Assembly (NCBI RefSeq): GCF_014764445.1
Contig: NZ_CP061721.1
Location: 2,480,001 to 2,544,000 of the forward strand
Direction of reading: 5' to 3'
Source: Pseudarthrobacter sp. BIM B-2242
GTDB lineage: Bacteria; Actinomycetota; Actinomycetes; Actinomycetales; Micrococcaceae
DNA: 64,000 nucleotides
In this document: positions 53,488-62,885 of the stretch, piece after piece
Layout: every line of letters begins with the position of its first letter
Position numbering within the stretch: position 1 is the stretch's first letter
Program-made: the position numbers and the translations under genes
The notes under the pieces: generated by a model
Databases searched by the model: none
What the model was told of the DNA's origin: nothing
The model's input: the letters and a program-made list of their open reading frames with translations, nothing else

Positions 53488-54275
53488 TGGCCGACGCCCG
53501 CAGTGCACGGTCGGCCCGGTTCCTCCGGACCACCGGACAACACGCGGCAATTGAGCCGGATGCCTTCACGGCGGGCGCCTATGTTCTGAGGATCGGCGGC
53601 GCCGAGCAGTCCCACGTGAACGTTGCCCACCCGGAAGAGATCTTCTACGAGTACCTGCGCCGGATCGGCCACGTGGTGGACCTTGCCGCTCCCCCGGGAC
53701 AGCCGATCACAGCGCTGCATCTTGGCGCCGGTGCCCTCACCCTGGCGCGGTACATCCAGGCGACACGGCCCGGTTCTGTCCAGTACGCCGTGGAGCTGGA
53801 GCGCGAGCTCCTCGATTTTGTCCTCCAGCAACTCCCGCTGCCCGAAGGAACCGTACTGCACACCGTCATCGGCGATGCCCGCGATGCCCTGGCGGAGCTG
53901 GCTCCGGACCTTAAATTCGACGTCGTTATCCTGGATATTTTCTCCGGACCGGACGCCCCGGCCCACATCGCCTGTGCGGAGTTTTACCAGGAAGCCGCTG
54001 CACGGCTCAGTCCCTGGGGCGTCCTGATAGTCAACGTCGGCGACGAGCCGGGCCTCACGCTGGTCCGCAGCCAGATAACCGCGATGCGCCGTGCCATGAC
54101 GGCCGTGGCTGCGTTCGCGGAAACCGGCATGTTCGCCGGCCGCTACCCAGGCAACATCATCCTGACCGGCACGCAGGCTCCGTGGCCCGAGGGCTGGACC
54201 GCCGAGCTGACAGCACGCGGCCCGCACCCGGCGAAGGTGCTTGCCGGTGTGGACCTGGACGTCCTGGCCGGCTGA
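53487..54275 (+). CDS. Spermidine synthase-like methyltransferase-fold protein
   Basis: A 262-residue protein starting ATG 53487, overlapping the aminotransferase stop. The Rossmann core shows TALHLGAGALTLARYIQATR (SAM/dcSAM-binding-type loop), YAVELERELLDFVLQQL, VIGDARDALAEL and FDVVILDIFSG, as in spermidine synthases (DxG near the end is DIFSG here). It lacks the SpeE N-terminal tetramer domain. It may be a spermine-synthase-family enzyme or another SAM enzyme; the substrate is unknown. Confidence 0.7.
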   Translation: MADARSARSARFLRTTGQHAAIEPDAFTAGAYVLRIGGAEQSHVNVAHPEEIFYEYLRRIGHVVDLAAPPGQPITALHLGAGALTLARYIQATRPGSVQYAVELERELLDFVLQQLPLPEGTVLHTVIGDARDALAELAPDLKFDVVILDIFSGPDAPAHIACAEFYQEAAARLSPWGVLIVNVGDEPGLTLVRSQITAMRRAMTAVAAFAETGMFAGRYPGNIILTGTQAPWPEGWTAELTARGPHPAKVLAGVDLDVLAG

Positions 54276-54299
54276 CGGCCACCGGCATCACGGCCTGCT

Positions 54300-54923
54300 T
54301 CAGGCCTCGCCCGCCGCCTGCCCGTCGATCACAACGTCCGGACTGATGGCGTCCGGCACTGCGGGCTCCGCGAACCAGAGCCGGGTCTCCCCGTACTTCT
54401 TTTCCGCAAACCGTTCCAGGCCTTCCGGCCAGCCTGGTTCGGGGGAACGTGAGGATCTCTCCACCACCACCAGCGCGGCGGGCGTCAGATGGTCTGCAAG
54501 TTTGGCCAGCACCGCGGACACTGCAGCCTCGTCCAAAGGATAAGGCGGGTCCATGAAGACGAGGTCCCAGCTGACCTCCCCCGGGGTGCGCTCCAGGAAG
54601 GATTCCACTTTGGAGCGGTGGACCGTCACGGTCTTGCGTGCCAGCACACCATTGATGAGGTCGGCGTTGCGCTGGCACACGGAAGTTGCCTTGGCGTCGA
54701 ATTCCACGAGGTCAACGGTTTCGGCGCCCCTGCTGCCGCTCTCCACGCCCAGCGCTCCGGACCCCGCGTAGAGGTCCAGGACACGGGAACCGGCAATGAT
54801 CCCGAAGGCATCAAGTCGGGAGAACAACGCTTCCTTGACACGGTCCGTCGTGGGCCGGGTCAGGGAACCGGGGACGCTGGCCAAGGGCGTCCCGCCAGCG
54901 GCACCCGCAATGATGCGGCTCAT
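54300..54923 (-). CDS. rsmD: 16S rRNA (guanine966-N2)-methyltransferase RsmD
   Basis: A 207-residue SAM methyltransferase: RIIAGAAGGTPL, RPTTDRVKEALFSRLDAFG, VLDLYAGSGALGVESGSRG, VVERS and the catalytic DLVFMDPPYP (DPPY). It methylates G966 of 16S rRNA. It follows recG by nine bases, so they are one operon, and converges on the spermidine synthase-like gene. Confidence 0.95.
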   Translation of the reverse strand: MSRIIAGAAGGTPLASVPGSLTRPTTDRVKEALFSRLDAFGIIAGSRVLDLYAGSGALGVESGSRGAETVDLVEFDAKATSVCQRNADLINGVLARKTVTVHRSKVESFLERTPGEVSWDLVFMDPPYPLDEAAVSAVLAKLADHLTPAALVVVERSSRSPEPGWPEGLERFAEKKYGETRLWFAEPAVPDAISPDVVIDGQAAGEA

Positions 54924-54932
54924 GCCCGCCTT

Positions 54933-57215
54933 CTATCCGCGTTCAAGGAACGCCTCCTTCTCGGGGTTCAGGTATTCGTCGATGGCCTCAGCCAACCGGG
55001 GGTGCCGCGCCAGCGAGGGGTCTTTGCCCACCAGTGCCTGGGCGTCCTGCCTGGCGCGGGCAATGATGTCCTCATGCTCCAGCACACGCAGGAGTTTCAG
55101 CGTGGAGCGGCCGCCTGACTGCGACGCGCCCAGGATGTCGCCCTCGCGCCGTAGCTTGAGGTCCTCCTGGGAAAGTTCGAAACCGTCCGTGGTGGAGGCA
55201 ACGGCGTCCAGCCTGCGCCGGCTCGGGTGCCCGGGTTCCAGGCTGGTGACCAGCAGGCACGTTCCGGGCAGGCCGCCACGGCCCACCCGCCCGCGCAACT
55301 GGTGCAGCTGTGAAATGCCGAAGCGGTCGGCGTCGAGGATCACCATCAGCGTTGCATTGTGGACATCGACGCCCACTTCGATGACGGTGGTGGAGACCAG
55401 GAGCTTGGTCCGGTTGGCCGTGAAGTCCTCCATCGCCGCGGACTTCACCGCGGTGTCCAGCCTGCCGTGCATGGGCCTCAGCGGCACACCGGCAAGGGCG
55501 GGTTCCTGCTGGAGCTGTTCGACGACGGCGGTGACGGACGCGAGCTCACGCTCACCGCCGTTGCCCGCCACGTCCGCCGCGGAAGGTTCCGCTTCCCCCG
55601 GACTGAAATCGCCGTCGTCGTCCGTCCCGATCCTGGGGCACACCACAAACACCTGGTGCCCGGCGTCGATTTCCTCACGGGAACGGGACCAGATGCGCCC
55701 GGCCCACCCCGGGTTTTCGGCCAGGCCCACCACGTGGGTGGAAATGGGCGCTCGGCCTGCGGGCAGCTCGTCCAGGATGGAGGTTTCGAGATCACCGAAC
55801 ACGGTCATGGCCACAGTCCGGGGAATCGGCGTGGCCGTCATGACCAGCAGATGCGGCGGCTTGTTGGCCTTTGACCGGAGGACATCCCGCTGCTCCACGC
55901 CAAACCGGTGCTGTTCGTCCACCACGATCAGGCCAAGGTCGTAAAACGATACATTGCCGCTGAGCAGGGCGTGCGTGCCGATCACGATCCCGGCCGTGCC
56001 GGAGGCTGCGTCCAGCAACGCACGCTTACGCGCGGCAGCGGGCATGGAACCGGTGAGAAGCGAAACCTGCACGGCATTTTCCGCGAGGCCGCCCAGCAGC
56101 CCGTCCGGGGACAGCATGGGATCCCGGGACAGCGCGCCGAGCGTACGGCGGATGGACTCGAAATGCTGGGCGGCGAGGACCTCGGTGGGTGCCAGCAGTG
56201 CCGCCTGCCCGCCGGCGTCCACCACCTGCAGCATGGCGCGGAGGGCCACGATGGTTTTGCCGGAACCCACTTCGCCCTGCAGGAGCCTGTTCATGGGGCT
56301 GTCCTGCGCAAGTTCGGCGGCAAGGGTTTTTCCGACGGCCGCCTGTCCGGCAGTCAGCGTGAACGGCAACTGCCGGTCGAATGATGCCAAGATCCCATCG
56401 GTGGCAGGCCGGCGGGCGGTAGCCTCCTCAGCCGCGAGCTGGGCGCGGCGCCGGGCCAGCGCCGCCTGCAGGACCAGGGCCTCCTGGTAGCGGAGGCGGT
56501 CCTGGGCCCGCTTCCAGTCGTCCTGTGTTTCGGGCCGGTGGATGAGCCGGTAGGCCTCGGCTACCGGGAGGAACTTTTCCCGGAGGGCCACGGCGTCCGG
56601 CAATGGATCGGGCAGTGCATCCAGATCGACTGTCTGAAGGAGCGTGCCGATCACCTTCTGGATTGACCAGCTGGTGAGTTTGGCAGTTGCCGGATACACG
56701 GGGACCGGCATGGCTGCGAGCTTTTCCGGATCCATGCCGGGCATGTCGGGGTCCTCGTCCAAAAGGTTGAAGTCCGGATTTGTCAGCCCCAGGGAGGGGC
56801 CGTAACGGGTCACTTTGCCGGAGAACATAACACGACGGCCGGGCAGGAGCTCGGCCTGTGCCCGGTAGCCGCTGAAGAAGGTGATCTTCAGGGTGCCGTG
56901 CCCGCTGCCGGGGCCTACGGAGGCGAGACGCGGACGGCCATGGGATGCGGCGTCGTCGGTAATGATGACATCGGTAATGGACCCGCGGCGCGAATGCATC
57001 TTGCGGGTGCTGTTGGAGAGGACGCGCGCAATGAGGGTGACTTCCTCGTCCACCGGCAGCTCGCCGATGGGTGTCAGCTCGCCACGGTTCAGGTACCGGC
57101 GGGGGAAGTAATTCAGCAGGCCGCCGACCGTGCTGATCTTCAGGTGCTTCTCAATGGCCGAGGCCGACCGTTTTCCGATCAGGCGTTCCAGGCCCGCTTC
57201 AAGGTCAGCGCTCAT
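54933..57215 (-). CDS. recG: ATP-dependent DNA helicase RecG
   Basis: A 760-residue protein starting ATG 57215 (MSADLEAGLERLIGKRSASAIEKHLKIS region); the longer frame upstream is spurious. The N-terminal wedge/OB domain (about 60-150), Walker A LLQGEVGSGKTIVALRAML, DEAH-type VVDEQHRFGVEQRDVL, motif III ATPIPRTVAMTVFG and RGRVGRGGLPGTC are complete. It remodels stalled replication forks and Holliday junctions. It overlaps the DAK2 gene stop by 11 bases. Confidence 0.96.
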   Translation of the reverse strand: MSADLEAGLERLIGKRSASAIEKHLKISTVGGLLNYFPRRYLNRGELTPIGELPVDEEVTLIARVLSNSTRKMHSRRGSITDVIITDDAASHGRPRLASVGPGSGHGTLKITFFSGYRAQAELLPGRRVMFSGKVTRYGPSLGLTNPDFNLLDEDPDMPGMDPEKLAAMPVPVYPATAKLTSWSIQKVIGTLLQTVDLDALPDPLPDAVALREKFLPVAEAYRLIHRPETQDDWKRAQDRLRYQEALVLQAALARRRAQLAAEEATARRPATDGILASFDRQLPFTLTAGQAAVGKTLAAELAQDSPMNRLLQGEVGSGKTIVALRAMLQVVDAGGQAALLAPTEVLAAQHFESIRRTLGALSRDPMLSPDGLLGGLAENAVQVSLLTGSMPAAARKRALLDAASGTAGIVIGTHALLSGNVSFYDLGLIVVDEQHRFGVEQRDVLRSKANKPPHLLVMTATPIPRTVAMTVFGDLETSILDELPAGRAPISTHVVGLAENPGWAGRIWSRSREEIDAGHQVFVVCPRIGTDDDGDFSPGEAEPSAADVAGNGGERELASVTAVVEQLQQEPALAGVPLRPMHGRLDTAVKSAAMEDFTANRTKLLVSTTVIEVGVDVHNATLMVILDADRFGISQLHQLRGRVGRGGLPGTCLLVTSLEPGHPSRRRLDAVASTTDGFELSQEDLKLRREGDILGASQSGGRSTLKLLRVLEHEDIIARARQDAQALVGKDPSLARHPRLAEAIDEYLNPEKEAFLERG

Positions 57216-58200
57216 GTCCGTTGGAGCCCACTGGGTCCGCTTCAGGATCGCGCGGCAGGGCCAACTGGCTGACTGTGATGTGCGCGGGTTCGCCGAGGGA
57301 ACGGATAAGCCTGACCGCCGGCCCGGCGTCAGCGACGTGCACATGGACGCGCCACCGGTAGTTGCCGTCCGGGTCTGCGGCGTTGCCCACCTGGCTCAGG
57401 ATGACCGAATCCCCGATCTCATCCAGCCGTTGACGAAGGGTGGCAGCGTTCAGGGGCGACAGGCTGATGGTACACATCACTTCGACGCCTTCGTCATCGG
57501 GCAGGCTGGTGTGGATGTGCGGGTCCTGGACGTCGTAGCCGTGAAGACCGTCCAGGAGTTCGCTTTGGAGCTCTACCCCCAGGACTGCGGAGCGGAGGCA
57601 ATCGAGGATCAGGAGCATTCCGACACCTCCCGCATCCACCACGTGCGCCGTTTGGAGGGCGTCCAGTTGGCCCTCGGTGCGGATCACCGCCGCCAACGCG
57701 CCCTCAACCATGGCGTCCAGGGCGAGGCCGAGGGCGTGATTGCTGTCGTCCCCGTTCCGGCCGGCGTCCACGGCTGCGGCGGCGCGGGCCGCCCCTTCCA
57801 TAACTGAGAGCATGGTTCCCGGGACGGGGTCGCTCAGGGCGGACCAGGCCCGGATCTGTGCCCGGTTCAGGGCTGTTGCGAGGAGGGCGGACGTCAGCCG
57901 GGTATGGCCGGTCAGGGGCTCGGCCGCGGCGCACAGGAAAACGGAAAACAGGGTGCCCGAGTTGCCCCGTGCCTGCTCCATGGCGGCCTGGCCGGCTGCC
58001 GCCAGGCAGCCTCCCACATCGGCCTGGCCGGCCTCCGCGTGTCCTGTGAAGGTGCCCTGCAGGGCACGCGCTGCTGCACGGACCGTGAGGTAAAGGTTCG
58101 TTCCGGTGTCGCCGTCTGCCACAGGGAAAATATTGATGGCATTGATGCGGTCGCTGTGGTTGCCGATGGCCGTCTCAGCCTTGTCCAACCACCGCTTCAT
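57205..58200 (-). CDS. DAK2/DegV-associated fatty acid kinase-like protein (YloV/FakA-like, short form)
   Basis: About 331 residues. MKRWLDKAETAIGNHSDRIN then INIFPVADGDTGTNLYLT (the Dha-kinase ATP/Mg site; D-x-D-x-GTN) opens the DAK2 domain. ARGNSGTLFSVF and AHVVDAGGVGMLL are its other motifs. The C-terminal part (about 200-330) is DegV/EDD-associated. It may activate fatty acids with a DegV-type partner (family inference). Start at ATG 58200 chosen by homology; TTG 58233 is an alternative that would overlap the thiL stop region. Confidence 0.82.
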   Translation of the reverse strand: MKRWLDKAETAIGNHSDRINAINIFPVADGDTGTNLYLTVRAAARALQGTFTGHAEAGQADVGGCLAAAGQAAMEQARGNSGTLFSVFLCAAAEPLTGHTRLTSALLATALNRAQIRAWSALSDPVPGTMLSVMEGAARAAAAVDAGRNGDDSNHALGLALDAMVEGALAAVIRTEGQLDALQTAHVVDAGGVGMLLILDCLRSAVLGVELQSELLDGLHGYDVQDPHIHTSLPDDEGVEVMCTISLSPLNAATLRQRLDEIGDSVILSQVGNAADPDGNYRWRVHVHVADAGPAVRLIRSLGEPAHITVSQLALPRDPEADPVGSNGHER

Positions 58201-58222
58201 CGCTTGGGCATTGGCGGCAACC

Positions 58223-59263
58223 TTAGTCTGCAAAGTGATCCCATCCCGTTGCGCCAGCGACGCGGCCTGCAATTGTGACGCCCGGTCCAGTGTCAGTTCC
58301 GGGGGCCTGTACTGAGCCTATCGCAGTGAATCCGGCAGGCAGCTGAATGCCGGCCGGGAATGTGGCCAGCAGCCCATGGTCTTCTCCCCCGCCCAGCACC
58401 CATTCCATGGGATCGCTGGCGAGGACGTCCGACGCCGGGCTGAGTCCTTCCGCATGGGGCTTCAGTTTCAGGGGGTCGAGGTCCAGCACCACGCCACTGG
58501 CGGCTGCCAGCCGACCGGCGTCGCGCACCAGCCCGTCCGAGATATCCATCATGGCGGTGGCACCGGCTTCCCTGGCCAGCGGACCGGCGGACAGGGGCGG
58601 CAGCGGGCGGCATTGCGTATCCACGAGGGCGCGCTGCGCCGGGTCCAGGGAGTGCACGGGAGTCCTTGATTCCAGAAGTGCGAGCCCGGCAGCTGCCCTG
58701 CCCACGGTTCCTGCCAGCGCCAGGACTTCTCCGGCGCCCGCACCGGAGCGCAACACCGCACGTCCGCCGTCGAGGGTTCCGAGGACCGCCACTGTCACGG
58801 AGATCTCCGTACCGCGGCCCAGGTCGCCGCCGGCCACCGAGCAGTCAGCGGCCCCCAGTTCCGTGATTCCCGCAGTCAGTCCGTCCGCCAGGTCCTCAAC
58901 CCAGCTGACAGTGGTCTCCGGCGGCAGCGTCAGGCTGACCACCAGCGAGGTGGCCTTGCCGCCCATGGCGTTGATGTCGCTGAGGTTCTGGGCGGCCGCC
59001 TTCCACCCCACGTCGAAGCCAGTGGTCCGGTAGCCGTTTGCCCACTGGATCCGGAAATCCTGATCCTGCACCTGGGTATCGATGCTGACCAGGGTCCTGC
59101 CATCGGGGGACGCCACGAGTGCGGCGTCGTCTCCCGGTCCCAGCAAGGTGGCCGATCCGTGGGCACCGCCCATTTCCAGCCGGGGAAAAATCCGGGCCAG
59201 GAGCTCGGATTCGGACAGCGCTGCGACGGTCAGGGCTTCTTCAGTCAAGGGAATTTCAGGCAC
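58223..59263 (-). CDS. thiL: Thiamine-monophosphate kinase
   Basis: A 346-residue AIR-synthase-fold kinase. The N-terminal SELLARIFPRLEM and GPGDDAALVASPDG give the ATP/Mg site (GDDAA), and DVGWKAAAQNLSDINAMGG, VAGGDLGRG, DISDGLVRDAGRLAAASG and GGGEDHGLL continue the family series. It phosphorylates TMP to thiamine pyrophosphate, the last step fed by ThiC. The segment SIDTQVQDQDFR replaces the more usual D-L-V-x-x-x-H-F, an odd detail. It starts at ATG 59263 and is divergent from DUF3515. Confidence 0.93.
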   Translation of the reverse strand: MPEIPLTEEALTVAALSESELLARIFPRLEMGGAHGSATLLGPGDDAALVASPDGRTLVSIDTQVQDQDFRIQWANGYRTTGFDVGWKAAAQNLSDINAMGGKATSLVVSLTLPPETTVSWVEDLADGLTAGITELGAADCSVAGGDLGRGTEISVTVAVLGTLDGGRAVLRSGAGAGEVLALAGTVGRAAAGLALLESRTPVHSLDPAQRALVDTQCRPLPPLSAGPLAREAGATAMMDISDGLVRDAGRLAAASGVVLDLDPLKLKPHAEGLSPASDVLASDPMEWVLGGGEDHGLLATFPAGIQLPAGFTAIGSVQAPGTDTGPGVTIAGRVAGATGWDHFAD

Positions 59264-59354
59264 GCCACTACGCTACAGCGATGCACTGACAATGCTGGTC
59301 CTGAGGTGCCGCTTCGCGTCCCGCCGCACCTCGCGGCGGCGCTAGGCTTGAAGG

Positions 59355-59861
59355 ATGCACCATCCCCGTTTGCCTTTGCCTGTCCGTGTGTCCGTGGGTC
59401 TTTTGGCCGCCACGCTGGGCGGTGTTGCCCTGTCCGGCTGCGCCGCCGCCGTGGATGTCGCGCCCGCCACTGACGCTGCCAACCCGGCCTGCGCGCCGAT
59501 GATGGTGGCGCTGCCGGACGCTATCGGCGAAGCGGCCCTGCGGAAGACCAACAGCCAGGCCACGGCAGCCTGGGGAAATCCGTCCCAGGTGATCCTGCGG
59601 TGCGGTGTCAATGTCCCGGGCCCCACGACGGACCGCTGCGTGAGCGTCAACGGCGTGGATTGGGTCATCAAGGAGGGCGACTCCGCCTGGACCCTGACCA
59701 CCTTCGGCCGCGAACCGGCCACCGAGGTCCTCCTGACCAAGGACCAGGAGAGCATCAGCTCCGCCACTGTCCTCGCAGACCTCGCGGCGGCCGCGGCAAA
59801 GATCCCCGCCACCGGACGGTGCGTGGGCCAGGAAGACCTGCAGAACCTGCCGACGAGCTGA
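59355..59861 (+). CDS. DUF3515-family lipoprotein
   Basis: A 168-residue protein with a lipoprotein signal (LLAATLGGVALSGCAAA, lipobox LSGC, Cys about 29). A family domain with CAPMMVALPDAIGEAALRKT, SQATAAWGNPSQVILRCGV, CVSVNGVDWVI and the AKIPATGRC end contains several Cys that could form disulfides outside the membrane. Its function is unknown. It is found next to thiL/ddl in many actinobacteria. Two 15-base near repeats (GGGAATTTGGTCAGC / GGGAATTGGTCAGC) follow before the convergent ddl. Confidence 0.88.
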   Translation: MHHPRLPLPVRVSVGLLAATLGGVALSGCAAAVDVAPATDAANPACAPMMVALPDAIGEAALRKTNSQATAAWGNPSQVILRCGVNVPGPTTDRCVSVNGVDWVIKEGDSAWTLTTFGREPATEVLLTKDQESISSATVLADLAAAAAKIPATGRCVGQEDLQNLPTS

Positions 59862-59907
59862 GTCTCAACAGGCTCTGGTCCGCGGGAATTTGGTCAGCGG
59901 GAATTGG

Positions 59908-61056
59908 TCAGCGCAGTCCGGTCTTCCGGTTCAGGGCGAGGTAGATCAGCTCGTCAATGAGGTCCGCGTAGTCCAGGCCGGAGGCTGCCCACATCTGCGG
60001 GTACATGCTTTTGGGCGTGAACCCCGGCATGGTGTTGATCTCGTTGATGATGAGCTCGCCGTCGGGCGTGTAGAAGAAGTCCACCCGGCTCAGGCCTTCG
60101 GCGCCCACGGCGTCGAACGCGGCAGCTGCGAGTTCACGCACCCGGGCAATGGCATCCTCGGGGAGGTCGGCGGGGCAGCTGAGCGACGCGGCATCGTCTT
60201 CGACGTACTTCGCGTTGAAATCGTAGAATTCGTGCCCGCCCCCCGCCACGGAGATCTCCCCGGGCATGGAGGTGCGGGGTGCCGAGGTTCCCCGGCCTTC
60301 GAGGACGGCGCACTCGATTTCCCGTCCGATGATGCCGGCCTCGATGACCAGTTTGCGGTCGTGGCGGCGGGCTTCCTCGATGGCGGCATCCAGGTCCTCC
60401 ATCGAATCCACCTTGGAGATGCCCATGGAGGAACCGGCCCGTGCCGGCTTTACGAACACAGGGAAGCCGAGCCGGTCCACCTGTTTACGGACCGCTTCGG
60501 CGTCGTTAAGCCACTGCCGGTCCGTGACTGCAACATAAGGCCCCACCCGAAGGCCGGCGGCCTCGAACACCACCTTCATGTAGTGCTTGTCCATTCCGAC
60601 TGCCGATGCCAGCACGCCGGCGCCCACGTAGCGGGTGTCGGACAGTTCCAGCAGGCCCTGGATGGTTCCGTCCTCGCCGAACGGCCCGTGAAGCAGCGGG
60701 AACACGACATCAACGGTGCCCAGTTCGCGGGGAACGGCATCCGGGGACGCCACGATCAGCTGGTGCTCCCCGCCGATTTCGGCCAGTGTCACAGTTTCGG
60801 ACGACGCCGGTACTTCGGGCAGCGAGGCTGCCGACAAGGACCACTGGGCTGTGTCCGCCGACGCGAGCACCCACTGCCCGGACTTTGCGATGCCGATGGG
60901 GATCACGTCGTACTTGTCTTTGTTGATGGCCCCCAGTACACCGGCAGCCGTTACGCAGCTCACCGCGTGTTCGCTGGAGCGGCCGCCAAACAGCACCGCC
61001 ACCCGGGGCTTGGCATGGGGGGCGGATTCCGGCGTGGCCAGGTAGTGGTCAGACAT
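59908..61056 (-). CDS. ddl: D-alanine:D-alanine ligase
   Basis: A 382-residue ATP-grasp enzyme: VAVLFGGRSSEHAVSCVTA (first motif), VFPLLHGPFGEDGTIQGLLE, PVFVKPARAGSSMGISKV (ATP loop), ARVDFFYTPDGELIINEINTMPGFTPKSM (Mg/ATP site; the N-x-N-T-M-P-G-F end is exact). It makes the D-Ala-D-Ala dipeptide for peptidoglycan. The start is two bases after the gpsA stop. Complete. Confidence 0.97.
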   Translation of the reverse strand: MSDHYLATPESAPHAKPRVAVLFGGRSSEHAVSCVTAAGVLGAINKDKYDVIPIGIAKSGQWVLASADTAQWSLSAASLPEVPASSETVTLAEIGGEHQLIVASPDAVPRELGTVDVVFPLLHGPFGEDGTIQGLLELSDTRYVGAGVLASAVGMDKHYMKVVFEAAGLRVGPYVAVTDRQWLNDAEAVRKQVDRLGFPVFVKPARAGSSMGISKVDSMEDLDAAIEEARRHDRKLVIEAGIIGREIECAVLEGRGTSAPRTSMPGEISVAGGGHEFYDFNAKYVEDDAASLSCPADLPEDAIARVRELAAAAFDAVGAEGLSRVDFFYTPDGELIINEINTMPGFTPKSMYPQMWAASGLDYADLIDELIYLALNRKTGLR

Positions 61057-61058
61057 CG

Positions 61059-62111
61059 TCAGTAATCGCCTTCGGGTTTCAGGTCCCGGGACAGCAGCAG
61101 GGGTCCCAGTTGGTCAACGGACAGTTTGCCGGCGAGGACGGCAACGACGGCAGCGGTGATGGGCATTTCCACGCCCAGCTTCCCCGCGAGTTCATGCACG
61201 GCCTGGCCCGATTTGATTCCTTCGGCGGTCTGCGTCATCTTCAGCGCCAGCTCGTCCAGGGTGAGGCCCTGGCCCAGCAGCCGGCCGGCGGTATGGTTCC
61301 GGGACAGCGGCGAGGAGCAGGTGGCAACAAGATCGCCGAGGCCGGCCAGTCCGGCCATGGTCCGGGCTTCACCGCCGAGGGCGAGAGCCAGCCTGGAGGT
61401 CTCTGCCAGGCCCCGGGTGATGACGGAGGCTTTGGTGTTGTCCCCCATCTGTTTGCCCTCACAAATACCCACGGCCAGTGCAATGACATTCTTGACGATG
61501 CCGCCGATTTCGACACCCACCACGTCCCCGGTCGTGTAGGGGCGGAAGTACGGGGCCGTGCAGCTCCGGGCGATCCAGCCCGCAGTTGCCTCATCGGCAC
61601 AGGCCACCACGGAGGCCGTGGGTTCCTCACGGGCAATCTCCATGGCGAGGTTGGGACCGGACACCACGGCGATCCGGTCGGCCGGAATTCCCAGTTCCTC
61701 GCCGATGACCTCGCTCATCCGGGCATCCGTGCCGAGTTCCAGTCCCTTCATCAGAGAGACCACCACCGCGTCCGGGGCGATGAGCGCTTTCCATTCACGG
61801 AGCTGGAGGCGCAGTGACTGCGCGGGCACTGCGAGCACAACCAGGTCCGCGCCGGACAGGACACTGCCAACGTCCACCGACGATGTGATGCTGGGTGGCA
61901 GCACAGTGTCCTTCAGGTACTGGACGTTGCGGTGGGTGGCGTTGATCTGCTCAACCACTTCGCTGCGCCGGCCCCAGAGCCGGATGGTGCGCTCCACTCC
62001 GGCGGCAGATGCGGCGTCAGCGAGGATCTTGGCGAACGTCGTTCCCCAAGAACCGGCCCCCAGAACGGCAACAGAACGGGCCGAGCCGGGACGGCTGCGG
62101 TCAGCGGTCAC
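61059..62111 (-). CDS. gpsA: Glycerol-3-phosphate dehydrogenase (NAD(P)+)
   Basis: A 350-residue dehydrogenase: VAVLGAGSWGTTFAKILAD, SLMKGLELGTDARMSEVI, VVSGPNLAMEIAREEPTA, VGVEIGGIVKNVIALAVGICEGKQMGDNTKAS (catalytic Lys in GGIVKN) and GLGDLVATCSSPLSRN. It makes sn-glycerol-3-phosphate for phospholipids. Its start overlaps plsC's stop by 4 bases (ATGA), linking it to the acyltransferase that uses its product. Confidence 0.97.
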   Translation of the reverse strand: MTADRSRPGSARSVAVLGAGSWGTTFAKILADAASAAGVERTIRLWGRRSEVVEQINATHRNVQYLKDTVLPPSITSSVDVGSVLSGADLVVLAVPAQSLRLQLREWKALIAPDAVVVSLMKGLELGTDARMSEVIGEELGIPADRIAVVSGPNLAMEIAREEPTASVVACADEATAGWIARSCTAPYFRPYTTGDVVGVEIGGIVKNVIALAVGICEGKQMGDNTKASVITRGLAETSRLALALGGEARTMAGLAGLGDLVATCSSPLSRNHTAGRLLGQGLTLDELALKMTQTAEGIKSGQAVHELAGKLGVEMPITAAVVAVLAGKLSVDQLGPLLLSRDLKPEGDY

Positions 62112-62875
62112 GTGGGATCCGCCGCGTTGTCGGGCCGTTCCCGGTCAACGAACCGGCCATGCGTGGCCTGGTTGTGTTTTGACGGATCCCAGCGCTCAGC
62201 CGGCGGCTCCTCGCCCCGGATTCCGGCCAGCAGCTCTGTGACGGCGTCCATGATGACCTCTGTGGCGGCTGTGAGGGTCGCCTTGTCCAGGTTTCCGCCC
62301 ATAAAAGGAGTGAGGTCCACGGGTTCGCCCACCACCACGCGCGACGTTTTGCGCGGGAAAAGGTGGAACCGTTTGGCATAGCGCGGGAACACCTCGTGGG
62401 CCCCCCAATGGGCGATGGGCACCACCGGAATACCCCCTTCGAGGGCAAGGCGTGCCGCCCCCGTGTGGCCCTTCATCGGCCAGAGGTCAGGATCCCGGGT
62501 GAGTGTTCCCTCCGGATAGATAATGATGGCCCCGCCGTCGGCCACGATTTCCTGGGCGAGCTGCAGCGAGCGGTTCGCTCCCGCCGTCGAGCGTTCCACC
62601 GGGATCTGGCGGGTGGCCCGCAGGATGGCACCCAGGACGGGCACCTTGAAAAGCCCGGCCTTGGCCAGGAAATGCGGAGCGCGCTTCTGGTTGTACAGCA
62701 GGTGGCCCACAATGAGCGGGTCAATTTCGGTGCAATGGTTGGGCGCGGCGATGAAGCCGCCGGCCGGAAGGTTTTCCAGGCCGTCCCACTTTTTGTTCAT
62801 CATGCCGTTAAGCAGCGTGCGCACTATGGCTGCCACCACCACGAACGTGGCCTGGCTCTTGGCCGTCTCCTTCAC
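62108..62875 (-). CDS. plsC: 1-acyl-sn-glycerol-3-phosphate acyltransferase
   Basis: A 255-residue protein. GTG 62875 (KETAKSQATFVVVAAI) behind a GGGGGG site is the likely start; the longer frame begins in murA. The acyltransferase motif NHCTEID (H-x4-D) in FIAAPNHCTEIDPLIVG, RSTAGANRSLQLAQEI, IIYPEGTLTRDP (EGT) and IPVVPIAHWG are present. It adds the second acyl chain to give phosphatidate. Operon murA-plsC-gpsA-ddl. Confidence 0.93.
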   Translation of the reverse strand: MKETAKSQATFVVVAAIVRTLLNGMMNKKWDGLENLPAGGFIAAPNHCTEIDPLIVGHLLYNQKRAPHFLAKAGLFKVPVLGAILRATRQIPVERSTAGANRSLQLAQEIVADGGAIIIYPEGTLTRDPDLWPMKGHTGAARLALEGGIPVVPIAHWGAHEVFPRYAKRFHLFPRKTSRVVVGEPVDLTPFMGGNLDKATLTAATEVIMDAVTELLAGIRGEEPPAERWDPSKHNQATHGRFVDRERPDNAADPT

Positions 62876-62885
62876 GTGCCCCCCG

